From Flavobacteriales bacterium UBA7443 (GTDB lineage Bacteria > Bacteroidota > Bacteroidia > Flavobacteriales_D > Sanyastnellaceae), in assembly GCA_002477505.1 (NCBI GenBank), contig DLQB01000124.1, positions 407-21,804 on the forward strand: a stretch of DNA of 21,398 bases, read 5' to 3'. The position numbers and the translations under genes are program-made. Shown in pieces: positions 7,220 to 14,620 of the stretch; the stretch's first letter is position 1, and each line of letters starts with the position of its first letter. Under the pieces are notes generated by a model. It made no database searches. It worked only from the letters and a program-made list of their open reading frames with translations, and was not told the origin of the DNA.

Positions 7220-8464
7220 TCAGTCGACTACGAATCGGGATTGAATCCGGTCTCCTTGAGCATTGACGCCTTCGACGAAATAGAAACCGCGCACCAAGTT
7301 GGATGTATTCACGGTCCAAGGGAATTGCGTGGGTTGGAACTGCGTAGCAATGGCTCCGGAAGCAGTGCAAATTCGAAATGTTGCTTGCTCGAATCGTTGC
7401 GGCGCCTGAAGGGTTAGAATTTGCCCCGATTCGATGGGATTTGGAAAGGCTTGGATTGCCGAAGATTGCTGCAGGTCAACAACCGATGAAACGGTTGCTT
7501 CCACTTTGCCGATGCTAATGTTGCCTGTCGACGCACCGTCGAAGCCTGTCATCACCATGCGCCAAACGTTTCCATCATTCGCCGAAACGAAATAGCAGCG
7601 ACTCGACTCCAAGGCGTAGCCAGCACCCGGTACGTAGCTTTTCCAATCGTATCCGACTTCATTCGTAGCCAGCGAAAATGAATCAACGTTGTAATCAGCG
7701 TCGGTGTACGGATCGTACAAATCATCCGCTTGTTGGACCATGACATCGGGATGGGCCAACGCGCCGACCACGGCGTAATAAGTACCTTCTCCAATGTCCT
7801 CGGTGTAGGTCAAGAACTGGAAGTCCCAGGCTGCGTCAGGCTCCAAGTCCAGAACCTGTCCAGTGCTCAAGTTGCAATAAGCAAACAGCTTGCCTTCGTA
7901 GTCTGCCTTGTTGATGGCCAGTAGCGTCTCATTGGAACCGTCGATGTCGGCCATTTGGAATTCATAGACTCCGTCAATGAGGGAGAGCAAGGCAAATTGC
8001 TTCCAACTGCCATCTGGAAGTTCGATGAGGTACATCTTGTCCGATTCTACCTCGTGTGTAATGACATCATAGACGCCCCAACCGAGGTCAAACATTCCAT
8101 CTCCGCCTTGTGCGAAGGCGGCATTCGACCAATCCGAATGATCGTTGCGCAGTGGTTCAGGAGTCACCCAATTTTCAAAGTCTACATTCAACCATTGCTC
8201 GAGGTTGCCATATGGATAGAGCATCATTCCCGTACCGCAATTGATGCGAGCCGTACTTCCCATGGGTCGTATGTCCAAGGCAAGGTGCCAATCCGCCAAT
8301 GGACTTTGGGCTACGACACCTGTTTCTAGGCTGTAAAATGCCATGTCTTCGTACCCGGCTTCTAAGGAGAACGAATCTTCAATAACCGTTTGTGCTTGAC
8401 TATTAATGAAAGCGATTGCCGACAGGGTCATCAGCATAGAATTGCGCAAGGAAGTGTTGAGCAT
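7220..8464 (-). CDS. Secreted double-HmuY protein with T9SS sorting domain
   Basis: This 414-residue protein has a Sec signal peptide cut near FINSQAQ (about residue 25). The first HmuY-like domain, about 39-180, has MAFYSLETG, DWHLALDI, INCGTG and KMYLIELPDGSWKQFAL. The second, about 190-320, has KLFAYCNLSTGQVL, AAWDFQF, VGYDWKSYVPG and RCYFVSANDGNVWRMVM. The tail, about 338-414, is a type A T9SS sorting domain: AFPNPIESGQ at its start and NLVRGFYFVEGVN near its end. It should therefore cross the outer membrane by T9SS and be attached or released as a haemophore feeding the receptor encoded 10 bases downstream. GGAAAA before the ATG is a weak ribosome site. Haem binding is inferred from family and context. 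Confidence 0.8.
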   Translation of the reverse strand: MLNTSLRNSMLMTLSAIAFINSQAQTVIEDSFSLEAGYEDMAFYSLETGVVAQSPLADWHLALDIRPMGSTARINCGTGMMLYPYGNLEQWLNVDFENWVTPEPLRNDHSDWSNAAFAQGGDGMFDLGWGVYDVITHEVESDKMYLIELPDGSWKQFALLSLIDGVYEFQMADIDGSNETLLAINKADYEGKLFAYCNLSTGQVLDLEPDAAWDFQFLTYTEDIGEGTYYAVVGALAHPDVMVQQADDLYDPYTDADYNVDSFSLATNEVGYDWKSYVPGAGYALESSRCYFVSANDGNVWRMVMTGFDGASTGNISIGKVEATVSSVVDLQQSSAIQAFPNPIESGQILTLQAPQRFEQATFRICTASGAIATQFQPTQFPWTVNTSNLVRGFYFVEGVNAQGDRIQSRFVVD

Positions 8465-8544
8465 TTTTCCTGTTTTGAGATAAATTGAGAGGCTAAATTA
8501 ACTGCAGATTTGACGTGGGGACGTGGCCAATTGTCAGTCCTTTG

Positions 8545-8558
8545 TCATACCGGTATGA
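8545..8558. promoter_or_regulatory. 14-bp perfect palindrome, candidate operator of the haem operon
   Basis: TCATACCGGTATGA reads the same on both strands. It lies 81 bases upstream of the first gene of the haem operon. It also sits where transcription would start from the promoter-like box at 8562-8569, a placement typical of repressor operators. It does not resemble a Fur box. The regulator is unknown, and no regulator gene is encoded in this window. Confidence 0.4.
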
Positions 8559-8561
8559 GCG

Positions 8562-8569
8562 CAAATATT
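8562..8569 (-). promoter_or_regulatory. Candidate -7 box for the haem operon
   Basis: On the minus strand this reads AATATTTG, one mismatch from the Bacteroidota -7 consensus TAnnTTTG. No TTG is found at the expected -33 distance, so the call is weak. It would give a leader of about 90 bases before the ATG at 8464. It lies in the 158-base gap after the reductase gene. Confidence 0.3.
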
Positions 8570-8622
8570 CTGCCATTGAACGGCGGGAATCCAGTCATAA
8601 ATGAATGCTGTTGGGCAACGAA

Positions 8623-9720
8623 TCAGCGATCAAATCTCAACTTGAGCTGGCTGGTCTTGGGTTGCGTTCGGCAGCAAAGGATTTTGCCATCCGATTTCTC
8701 GCTCTCGGAAAGACCGCTGACCCCATCTCGCAGGATTTCACCATCAATTACTTGCGCCTGGCAAGAGAGGCAAATGCCGCCTCGGCACGAGTGCGGGACG
8801 TCCAAACCCGCTTCCAATGCGGCACGCAATATGGACTTGCCATCGCCGTGCATCGTAAACGATTGAATGCCCGAATCTTGTTCGATTTCAACGGTGCATT
8901 TGGGGCGTGCTTGTGAGCATCGTGCTTCTGCATTTTGATCTCGTGACCCGAGCACGTTTTGCTGGGACTGAATGATGCGATCCGTAAAGTATTCGGTATG
9001 CCTTTGCGAAGCGGGGATGTTCAATTCGTCCAAAACATCGTGTACGTTTTGCATCATCCCGAAAGGTCCACTGATCACATATTCTGCATCCTTGGCCTCT
9101 GGGTTATCGGTCAACCACTTCCTGATTTGTGGCTTCGTGATGTGTCCTAAGGTATCTTCCTCGGAATTGGAACGTTCGGAAAAGAGTCGGTGAAGCTCAA
9201 ATCGGTCATTGGACTTTAGCTCATCCAATTCTTTGGCGAGCAGTGCATGACGGGGTGTGCGCGAGCCATAAAACACGCGAAACGAGTGCGCAGGATTTCC
9301 CTGGTCTTGCAGGCCCCACCGAAGCAAACTATAGACGGGGCTGATTCCGATTCCTGCTGCAAAGCAAATGAAGCTTTTTGGTTCTCCGCTCCAGTGATCT
9401 TTCCAAAGGTTATTCTGCACATTCCGCATTTCGAGCGTATCACCGGTTTTCATTTGTTCATGAAAAAACTGGCTAGCTACTCCACCTTTGACATCTTTTA
9501 CGATGAACTCAGGCGCGTCTGAATCAATGGCTGAAATGAGCGAATAACGCCGCTTGAGTCTTGGAGTCGTGGGCAATAAAAATCCTATGCTGGCTCCCGG
9601 ATGAGCTGTGATCGGAACGTGCCCAACATTGTGCTTGCGCCGCAACTTGATGCGCACAGCATCGGGTGCTTCTTTGAGGCAGCTGTCTACAATCCACTCG
9701 CTTGGCTTCGCCTGCGTCAT
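8623..9720 (-). CDS. PaaE-like FAD/NAD(P)H and 2Fe-2S reductase
   Basis: This 365-residue electron-transfer protein has three domains. The FAD domain has RRYSLIS (58-64, flavin-binding RxYS) and GGVASQFFHE. The NAD(P) domain has AAGIGISPVYSLLR (121-134) and ISGPFGMM (216-223). A C-terminal plant-type ferredoxin domain has Cys312, Cys317 and Cys320 (CRGGICLSC) and a final Cys in ILCCRTQP (best fit Cys350). The order matches phenylacetyl-CoA epoxidase reductase PaaE and similar class IA reductases, which pass electrons from NAD(P)H to an oxygenase. No oxygenase or other paa gene is visible, so the partner is unknown. It sits on the same strand just upstream of the haem operon, so a reductive step in haem or iron use is possible but unproven. 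Confidence 0.88.
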   Translation of the reverse strand: MTQAKPSEWIVDSCLKEAPDAVRIKLRRKHNVGHVPITAHPGASIGFLLPTTPRLKRRYSLISAIDSDAPEFIVKDVKGGVASQFFHEQMKTGDTLEMRNVQNNLWKDHWSGEPKSFICFAAGIGISPVYSLLRWGLQDQGNPAHSFRVFYGSRTPRHALLAKELDELKSNDRFELHRLFSERSNSEEDTLGHITKPQIRKWLTDNPEAKDAEYVISGPFGMMQNVHDVLDELNIPASQRHTEYFTDRIIQSQQNVLGSRDQNAEARCSQARPKCTVEIEQDSGIQSFTMHGDGKSILRAALEAGLDVPHSCRGGICLSCQAQVIDGEILRDGVSGLSESEKSDGKILCCRTQPKTSQLKLRFDR

Positions 9721-9821
9721 AACAGTATGACCTTGCGATGGATGGATTTGTTCGCATGCTTCCAGAATCTGCGTGATTGTGGGTGCAGGTTGCTTCTATT
9801 GAGGAAGTAAGTTGCTGAATA

Positions 9822-10400
9822 TCAATCTTTGCTAGGAGAAAGCGATGACATCAAGGCTGCGAGCGAAAGACGGTCCATTGGCTCGTACTCCTGAGGCAGT
9901 TCGAAGAACGATTTTTTCCAGTCTTTGACCGCTCGATCGACCTTTTCTCGGACGGCGATGCGGTAGGTAGCAGGACCATCTCGGAGGGTGCAGGATTTTG
10001 GCAAAGCACCTACAGGCCAAGGGCAAGGCGCCGCAGCCTCATACCACTCGCCGTTTGGATCATCTGAAGCTGGGGGACAAGGTTCCAGCAATTCCACCGC
10101 GTGCCCAAGAAAATGGAAAAGCACGTGGAAGTTTTCACCGTCTAAATTTCCCATCCAAATGCGTTCGAAACTCGTCCCTCGTTCGACAATTTTCCAGGCC
10201 TGCCCGTTGGTGTGATAAGAAATTGTCTGCGGCAGGTAATCCCAGTCGGACGCTTCATTGTTCAGTGCCTGCACGTCGTAGGTGATTGTTCCGCTCCATG
10301 GCTTGCCGTTGTCCTCCGCTTGGGCTGATGGCAAACAAATCAACAACGACAGGATGCAAATGGCGTTCCGTTGGAGCAAATAGGGGAGCAATCGATTCAA
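9822..10400 (-). CDS. Small exported protein of unknown function
   Basis: This 192-residue protein has a clear Sec signal peptide: a hydrophobic core about residues 12-24, ending PSAQA before EDNGKPW. The mature part starts with strand-like sequence (SGTITYDVQALN, TISYHTNGQAWKIVERG) faintly like DUF4412-type periplasmic proteins. It has paired Cys in EPCPP and APCPW and another in SCTL. I do not recognise a family with confidence. The start is TTG at 10400, overlapping the TGA of the upstream E1 gene by 4 bases. There is no ATG before the signal sequence, and a stop lies a few codons upstream, so translational coupling to E1 is likely. Why an exported protein is coupled to a cytosolic dehydrogenase is unclear. 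Confidence 0.72.
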   Translation of the reverse strand: MNRLLPYLLQRNAICILSLLICLPSAQAEDNGKPWSGTITYDVQALNNEASDWDYLPQTISYHTNGQAWKIVERGTSFERIWMGNLDGENFHVLFHFLGHAVELLEPCPPASDDPNGEWYEAAAPCPWPVGALPKSCTLRDGPATYRIAVREKVDRAVKDWKKSFFELPQEYEPMDRLSLAALMSSLSPSKD

Positions 10401-12454
10401 AATGCGAGGGTTTCATCCAGTGCGTCTCGCACCTTATTTGCGTTGACGAGCACAAACCGTTCCAAAGCTTCATTCAAGGGGATGGCAGGTGTTTCCATGG
10501 ATCCAACCACTTGTACAGGTGCATCCAAAGCGGCGAAAAGCTCCGTGCTTATGCGTCCGGCGAGTGCTTGAGCGAAACCATTGAGCACGGGCTCCTCGGT
10601 CACAATCAAGGCCCGGTGTGAACGATTGATGCGTTCGGAGACCATGTCAAAATCAACAGGACTAATCGATCTTAAATCCAAGATTTCAACGTGCTCTTCG
10701 AGCCCTTCAATGGCTTCTTTCGCCCAATAGACCCCTCGTCCGTAAGTGATCACCGTGCATTTGGATTCTCCGGCAGCGGTGCTTGCATGCGCAAGACGCG
10801 CTTTCCCAATGGGCACGCGATAAGCGGCATCCGGTTCGATGACTTTGGCGTCTTCCGTGCCGGGAATCTTGGACCAATACAAGCCTTTGTGTTCCAGAAC
10901 GACAACGGGATTGGGATCGTAATAAGCAGATTTCAAGAGCCCTTTGAGGTCAGCGCCATTCGAAGGGTAGACGACTTTGATCCCTCGAATGTTGGCCAAT
11001 ACCGATTCAATGCTGGAACTGTGGTAAGGACCACCCGATCCGTAGGCCCCAATGGGAACCCGGATGACGCTGTGAATAGGCCATTGACCATTTGAGAGGA
11101 AGTAACTGCGACTCAACTCCGTGAACAATTGATTGAGCCCCGGCCACAAGTAATCCGCAAACTGCACCTCCACAATGGGGCGCAATCCGGCAGCGGACAT
11201 CCCGGCTGTGGAGCCTATGATGAAAGCCTCTTGAATGGGAGTGTTGAACACCCGGTCGTCGCCAAACTTCTGCGCCAAGGTGGCGGCCTCCCGAAAAACG
11301 CCACCGAGCCGCCCCCCAACATCTTGTCCGTAGAGCAACGCTTCGGGGTGTTCGGCCAAGATTTCTTGCATCGCATGAAGCGCACAATCCACCATGAGGG
11401 TCGGTTCGTCATCGTCGCCAATTCGTTGACCTTCTTCCTCCTTGATGAGCGTTGGGGCAAGCGTGTGCGCCAGGAGATTTTCAGGTGTTGGCTCCGGCTT
11501 CAAGAGCGCCTCGTCAAATTGTTTTTGAATTTTTTCAGTCGCTTCGCGTTGGATGCGGTTCAATTCTTCTTCGTCAATTCCCAGGGCTACCAGTCGCTTT
11601 CGCAACCGCGGAATGGGATCGCGTTTTTCGTGCGCTTCAAGGTCATCGCGGTACCATTCCTTGCGCACCCCACTGGTGTGATGCCCGAGCAATGGAACAT
11701 GGGCATGAACCATCACGGGTCTTCGGTGCTTTCGGACGTAATCAAAAGCAGATTGCATAGTCTCCATGCTCACTTCCGTATCGGCACCATCGATTTCAAA
11801 GGCTTTGATTTGGGGGAAGGCCTTGATCAGCGTGCTCACATCGTGGGATCGAATTTCCGAAGCATGCGCAGAAATGTCCCACTCGTTGTCTTGCACCAAC
11901 CAAATGATCGGCAACTCCTTCAAATCACTCATGTGAAGCGCCTCGCTTACTTCCCCTTCTGTCATGGCTGCGTCTCCAATGGAGCAAATCACCACCGGTG
12001 CTTCTCCCTCACGGTCGTGTGCCAAACCTCGTGCCTCCCGGTATTGCACGCCCATGGCAACTCCTGCCGCAGGAATGGCTTGCATGCCTGTTGCGCTGCT
12101 CTGATGGGGAATCCGCGGAAGTCCTGGCCGGTTGAGCGACGGATGGCTGTAATACGTTCGGCCTCCTGAAAACGGGTCGTCAGCCTTGGCCAGCAATTGC
12201 AGCATCAATTCTTCCGGTTCCATTCCCAATGAGAGCAAGAGGCAGTCATCGCGGTAGTAGGCGCTTACATAATCCTGTTCACCAAGCAAACGACCTGCAG
12301 CCCATTGAATGGCCTCATGGCCGCGAGAGCATGCATGAACGTATTTGGAAGTGAGCCGTGCATTCGCTTCATACAAATCGCTCATGGCACGCGCAGTGCT
12401 CATGGTCTCAAATGCATGGATGAGTGCTTTTACGCCAGTTTCGATGGTTGACAA
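10397..12454 (-). CDS. 2-oxoacid dehydrogenase E1, fused alpha and beta subunits
   Basis: This 685-residue thiamine-diphosphate enzyme would catalyse oxidative decarboxylation of a 2-oxo acid (pyruvate or branched-chain type) in a multienzyme complex. The alpha half, about 1-320, has SRGHEAIQWAAG, HQSSATGMQAIPAAGVAMG, the ThDP motif starting GDAAMTEGE (160-168) and closing DNEW (189-192), and the loop HHTSGVRKEWYRDD. The beta half, about 350-685, has LYGQDVGGRLGGVFREA, FNTPIQEAFIIGSTAGMSAAG, QFADYLWPGLNQL and PIGAYGSGGPYHSSS. Such one-chain E1 proteins are common in Bacteroidota. No ATG precedes the first helix, so TTG 12454 is the best start, with ATG 12403 as an alternative that cuts that helix. 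E2 and E3 genes are not in the window, so the substrate is undecided. Confidence 0.9.
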   Translation of the reverse strand: MSTIETGVKALIHAFETMSTARAMSDLYEANARLTSKYVHACSRGHEAIQWAAGRLLGEQDYVSAYYRDDCLLLSLGMEPEELMLQLLAKADDPFSGGRTYYSHPSLNRPGLPRIPHQSSATGMQAIPAAGVAMGVQYREARGLAHDREGEAPVVICSIGDAAMTEGEVSEALHMSDLKELPIIWLVQDNEWDISAHASEIRSHDVSTLIKAFPQIKAFEIDGADTEVSMETMQSAFDYVRKHRRPVMVHAHVPLLGHHTSGVRKEWYRDDLEAHEKRDPIPRLRKRLVALGIDEEELNRIQREATEKIQKQFDEALLKPEPTPENLLAHTLAPTLIKEEEGQRIGDDDEPTLMVDCALHAMQEILAEHPEALLYGQDVGGRLGGVFREAATLAQKFGDDRVFNTPIQEAFIIGSTAGMSAAGLRPIVEVQFADYLWPGLNQLFTELSRSYFLSNGQWPIHSVIRVPIGAYGSGGPYHSSSIESVLANIRGIKVVYPSNGADLKGLLKSAYYDPNPVVVLEHKGLYWSKIPGTEDAKVIEPDAAYRVPIGKARLAHASTAAGESKCTVITYGRGVYWAKEAIEGLEEHVEILDLRSISPVDFDMVSERINRSHRALIVTEEPVLNGFAQALAGRISTELFAALDAPVQVVGSMETPAIPLNEALERFVLVNANKVRDALDETLAF

Positions 12455-12516
12455 CGGTTTGAATTTTAGACGACTGGGTAAAGATAGCGCAGTCCGGATG
12501 GGCTACCTTCGTCGCT

Positions 12517-14607
12517 ATGCATTTCAATTTCTGGAAATGGGAAGGCACGGGCAATGATTTCATCTTGTTCGATCAACGAGAATGGCCGGAAGTGCCTAAC
12601 GCGGAGGACATTGCTGCGTGGTGCGACCGCGAGCAGGGCCTCGGTGCGGATGGGGTGATTTTTTTTCAACCGTGCACAGATGTAGATGCTTCCGGCAAGT
12701 GCGATTCCTGGGAAATGGATTACCTCAATGCTGACGGATCTCGCTCGTTTTGTGGCAACGGCAGCCGTGCTTTGTTTGCTTTTTTGCGCGCTCAGGGATG
12801 GATGAAGCCTGAGGGAGGTGTATTGCATGCATGCGATGGTGCGCACGCGGTGAAATGGCATCCTGAACTTGAAGTTCCCGCTGTTCAATTGATGAATGTA
12901 AACCCACCGATCAAAGCGCCGAATTGGGCAAGCTCCTCCGGATTGGCGGATTTTGTGGATACGGGAAGTCCTCATCACATTGAATGGATAGAACCGAGTG
13001 AGTTAGCTGCGTTTGATGTTTCTTCACGCGGACAGAGCATTCGGAATCAAGCGCATTATGCACCGGATGGTGTCAACGTTGATTTTGTTTCTTGCTCGGG
13101 TCCGGCCGCTATGCAAATGCGCACCTTCGAGCGGGGTGTGGAGGATGAAACAAAAGCATGCGGCACTGGAGCCGCCGCAGCGGCCATTGCCGATTTCAAT
13201 CGACGCGGGGGAGCGCACTTTCGTAAGGTCACCATGGCAGGAGGGGAGCTCATCATTGAATTTCAATCGGAGCAAAAGCCAGATTCTCCGTATCGCGAAG
13301 TATGGCTTGCGGGCGCGGCAAAACAACTTTCTAAAGGCGTCACGGATGGAGCCAAGTGGTTGATGATGGCGGTGCTGCTGTTTTGCTCATTTGGCGCATC
13401 CAACCTTGCCTCTGCAGTGAACAGTGCCGCCTCATCGTCTTGGTCTGACGATGTTCAAGTTTCAATTTTGACCGGTTCACCCGGTCCTGAATTGTACAGT
13501 GCATGGGGGCATACAGCCATTAGGATTACAGATTGGGGACAGACGCCACCCGTCGATTGGACGTACAACTATGGAACGTTCCAATTCAGCGAAGGTTTTT
13601 ATGCCCGTTTCATGCGCGGCCAATTGGATTATCGGTTGGCCAAAGCCCCATTCGCTGCGTTTCAGCGTGAATACTTGACGGCCAATCGAGCCATTTTGGA
13701 GCAAGTCCTTGAAATTGGTGCAGACGACGCTCGGGCGCTGATTGCCTTTTTGGAATGGAATCACTTGCCTGAAAACCGGGTTTACTCGTATAAGTTTCTC
13801 CACGACAATTGCAGTACCCGGGCCCTCAGTGCCCTGCAAAATGCATGGGGGGAACGTTTTGAGCCGCATTGTGAGAAGGACGAAGCCCGCTTGAGAGAGG
13901 TCACGTACCGAAAAGCATTGGAGCCATACATCCAAGGAGATGCGTGGATTGAAGCGGGCATTGACTTCATTTTGGGCCCGCGCGTGGATCGTGCAATGCC
14001 CGCATGCGGTTCAAGCTTTTTGCCGGACGGTTTGATGGCGCAAATGATGCACGTTACTTTGGATGGACAGCCCGTAGCGGGACCTCCCGTCGAATTGTTG
14101 CCTCCGCAGCGTCCATGGTTTCGCTCCGTGCATGTGCCATTCATGAAGCATCCGGTGTTTTGGGCATTCGTGGTCCTGATTTGGTCCGGCGGGTGGAGCA
14201 TCAGGCGGCTGATTCAATTGCGCAATGACGTACCGACTTCACGCAAGGAGCGGTGGGCTGGAAAGGCAGTACAGCCATTGGCGGGATTGCTTGGGGTGCT
14301 GTTATTGTTGATGTGGACCATTACGGATCACCAGGATACTTGGGGAAATTGGAACCTCATTTGGGCATCTCCGTTCCTGGCCGTTCTCGCTGGGTTGCGT
14401 CGCTTCAAATCTCTCTGGGCCGATCGGCTTCAGTTCATTTTAGCGCTTTCGATCATGCTCTTTTTGATCGCTGGAGCATTTGTTCCACAATTCGTATCTT
14501 TAGTAAGCGCTTGTTTGGCGTGGTCCGTTTGGTTGACACTTGATCCTTGGAAGTGGCCGTGGGGCAGAGCGAGGAAGACGGTTTATGAACGGACGCAAAA
14601 GCGCTGA
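12517..14607 (+). CDS. dapF: Diaminopimelate epimerase fused to a membrane-anchored DUF4105 domain
   Basis: This single open frame of 696 codons joins two normally separate proteins. Residues 1-270 are DapF, which converts LL- to meso-diaminopimelate for lysine and peptidoglycan. They have GTGNDFI (11-17), the catalytic Cys79 in SFCGNGSR and Cys215 in ETKACGTGAA, and the usual C-terminal strand EVWLAGA. With no stop, a hydrophobic segment (283-300) follows. Next is DUF4105 (Lnb N-terminal periplasmic type) at about 312-525, with YSAWGHTAIRI (327-337), YNYGTFQF and HDNCSTR (429-435). The C-terminus has about four to five hydrophobic helices (545-565, 587-602, 614-626, 640-672). An internal ATG pair at 13363/13366, with GGAG about 11 bases upstream, could start a separate DUF4105 protein. 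DapF activity and fusion are seen in sequence; the DUF4105 role is unknown. Confidence 0.85.
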   Translation: MHFNFWKWEGTGNDFILFDQREWPEVPNAEDIAAWCDREQGLGADGVIFFQPCTDVDASGKCDSWEMDYLNADGSRSFCGNGSRALFAFLRAQGWMKPEGGVLHACDGAHAVKWHPELEVPAVQLMNVNPPIKAPNWASSSGLADFVDTGSPHHIEWIEPSELAAFDVSSRGQSIRNQAHYAPDGVNVDFVSCSGPAAMQMRTFERGVEDETKACGTGAAAAAIADFNRRGGAHFRKVTMAGGELIIEFQSEQKPDSPYREVWLAGAAKQLSKGVTDGAKWLMMAVLLFCSFGASNLASAVNSAASSSWSDDVQVSILTGSPGPELYSAWGHTAIRITDWGQTPPVDWTYNYGTFQFSEGFYARFMRGQLDYRLAKAPFAAFQREYLTANRAILEQVLEIGADDARALIAFLEWNHLPENRVYSYKFLHDNCSTRALSALQNAWGERFEPHCEKDEARLREVTYRKALEPYIQGDAWIEAGIDFILGPRVDRAMPACGSSFLPDGLMAQMMHVTLDGQPVAGPPVELLPPQRPWFRSVHVPFMKHPVFWAFVVLIWSGGWSIRRLIQLRNDVPTSRKERWAGKAVQPLAGLLGVLLLLMWTITDHQDTWGNWNLIWASPFLAVLAGLRRFKSLWADRLQFILALSIMLFLIAGAFVPQFVSLVSACLAWSVWLTLDPWKWPWGRARKTVYERTQKR

Positions 14608-14620
14608 GCCTCGAGACGAT

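Noticed and set aside
6517..7266. A 249-codon plus-strand frame
   Set aside because: It is antisense to the TonB receptor plug region. The receptor has clear family motifs and this frame has none.
8465..8622. A possible small gene or riboswitch in the gap before the haem operon
   Set aside because: No convincing short frame or conserved RNA structure was seen; only the palindrome and a weak -7 box stand out.
11129..12169. A 346-codon plus-strand frame
   Set aside because: It lies entirely antisense to the well-supported E1 dehydrogenase. Its product has no motif and a His/Arg/Cys-rich composition typical of shadow frames.
12479..12486. TATCTTTA on the minus strand as an E1 promoter box
   Set aside because: It matches 7 of 8 positions of the -7 consensus but has no TTG at a sensible distance, so it is not listed as a feature.
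12466..12978. A 170-codon minus-strand frame that could be an extra gene upstream of E1
   Set aside because: It is antisense to the DapF active-site region, with no family resemblance.
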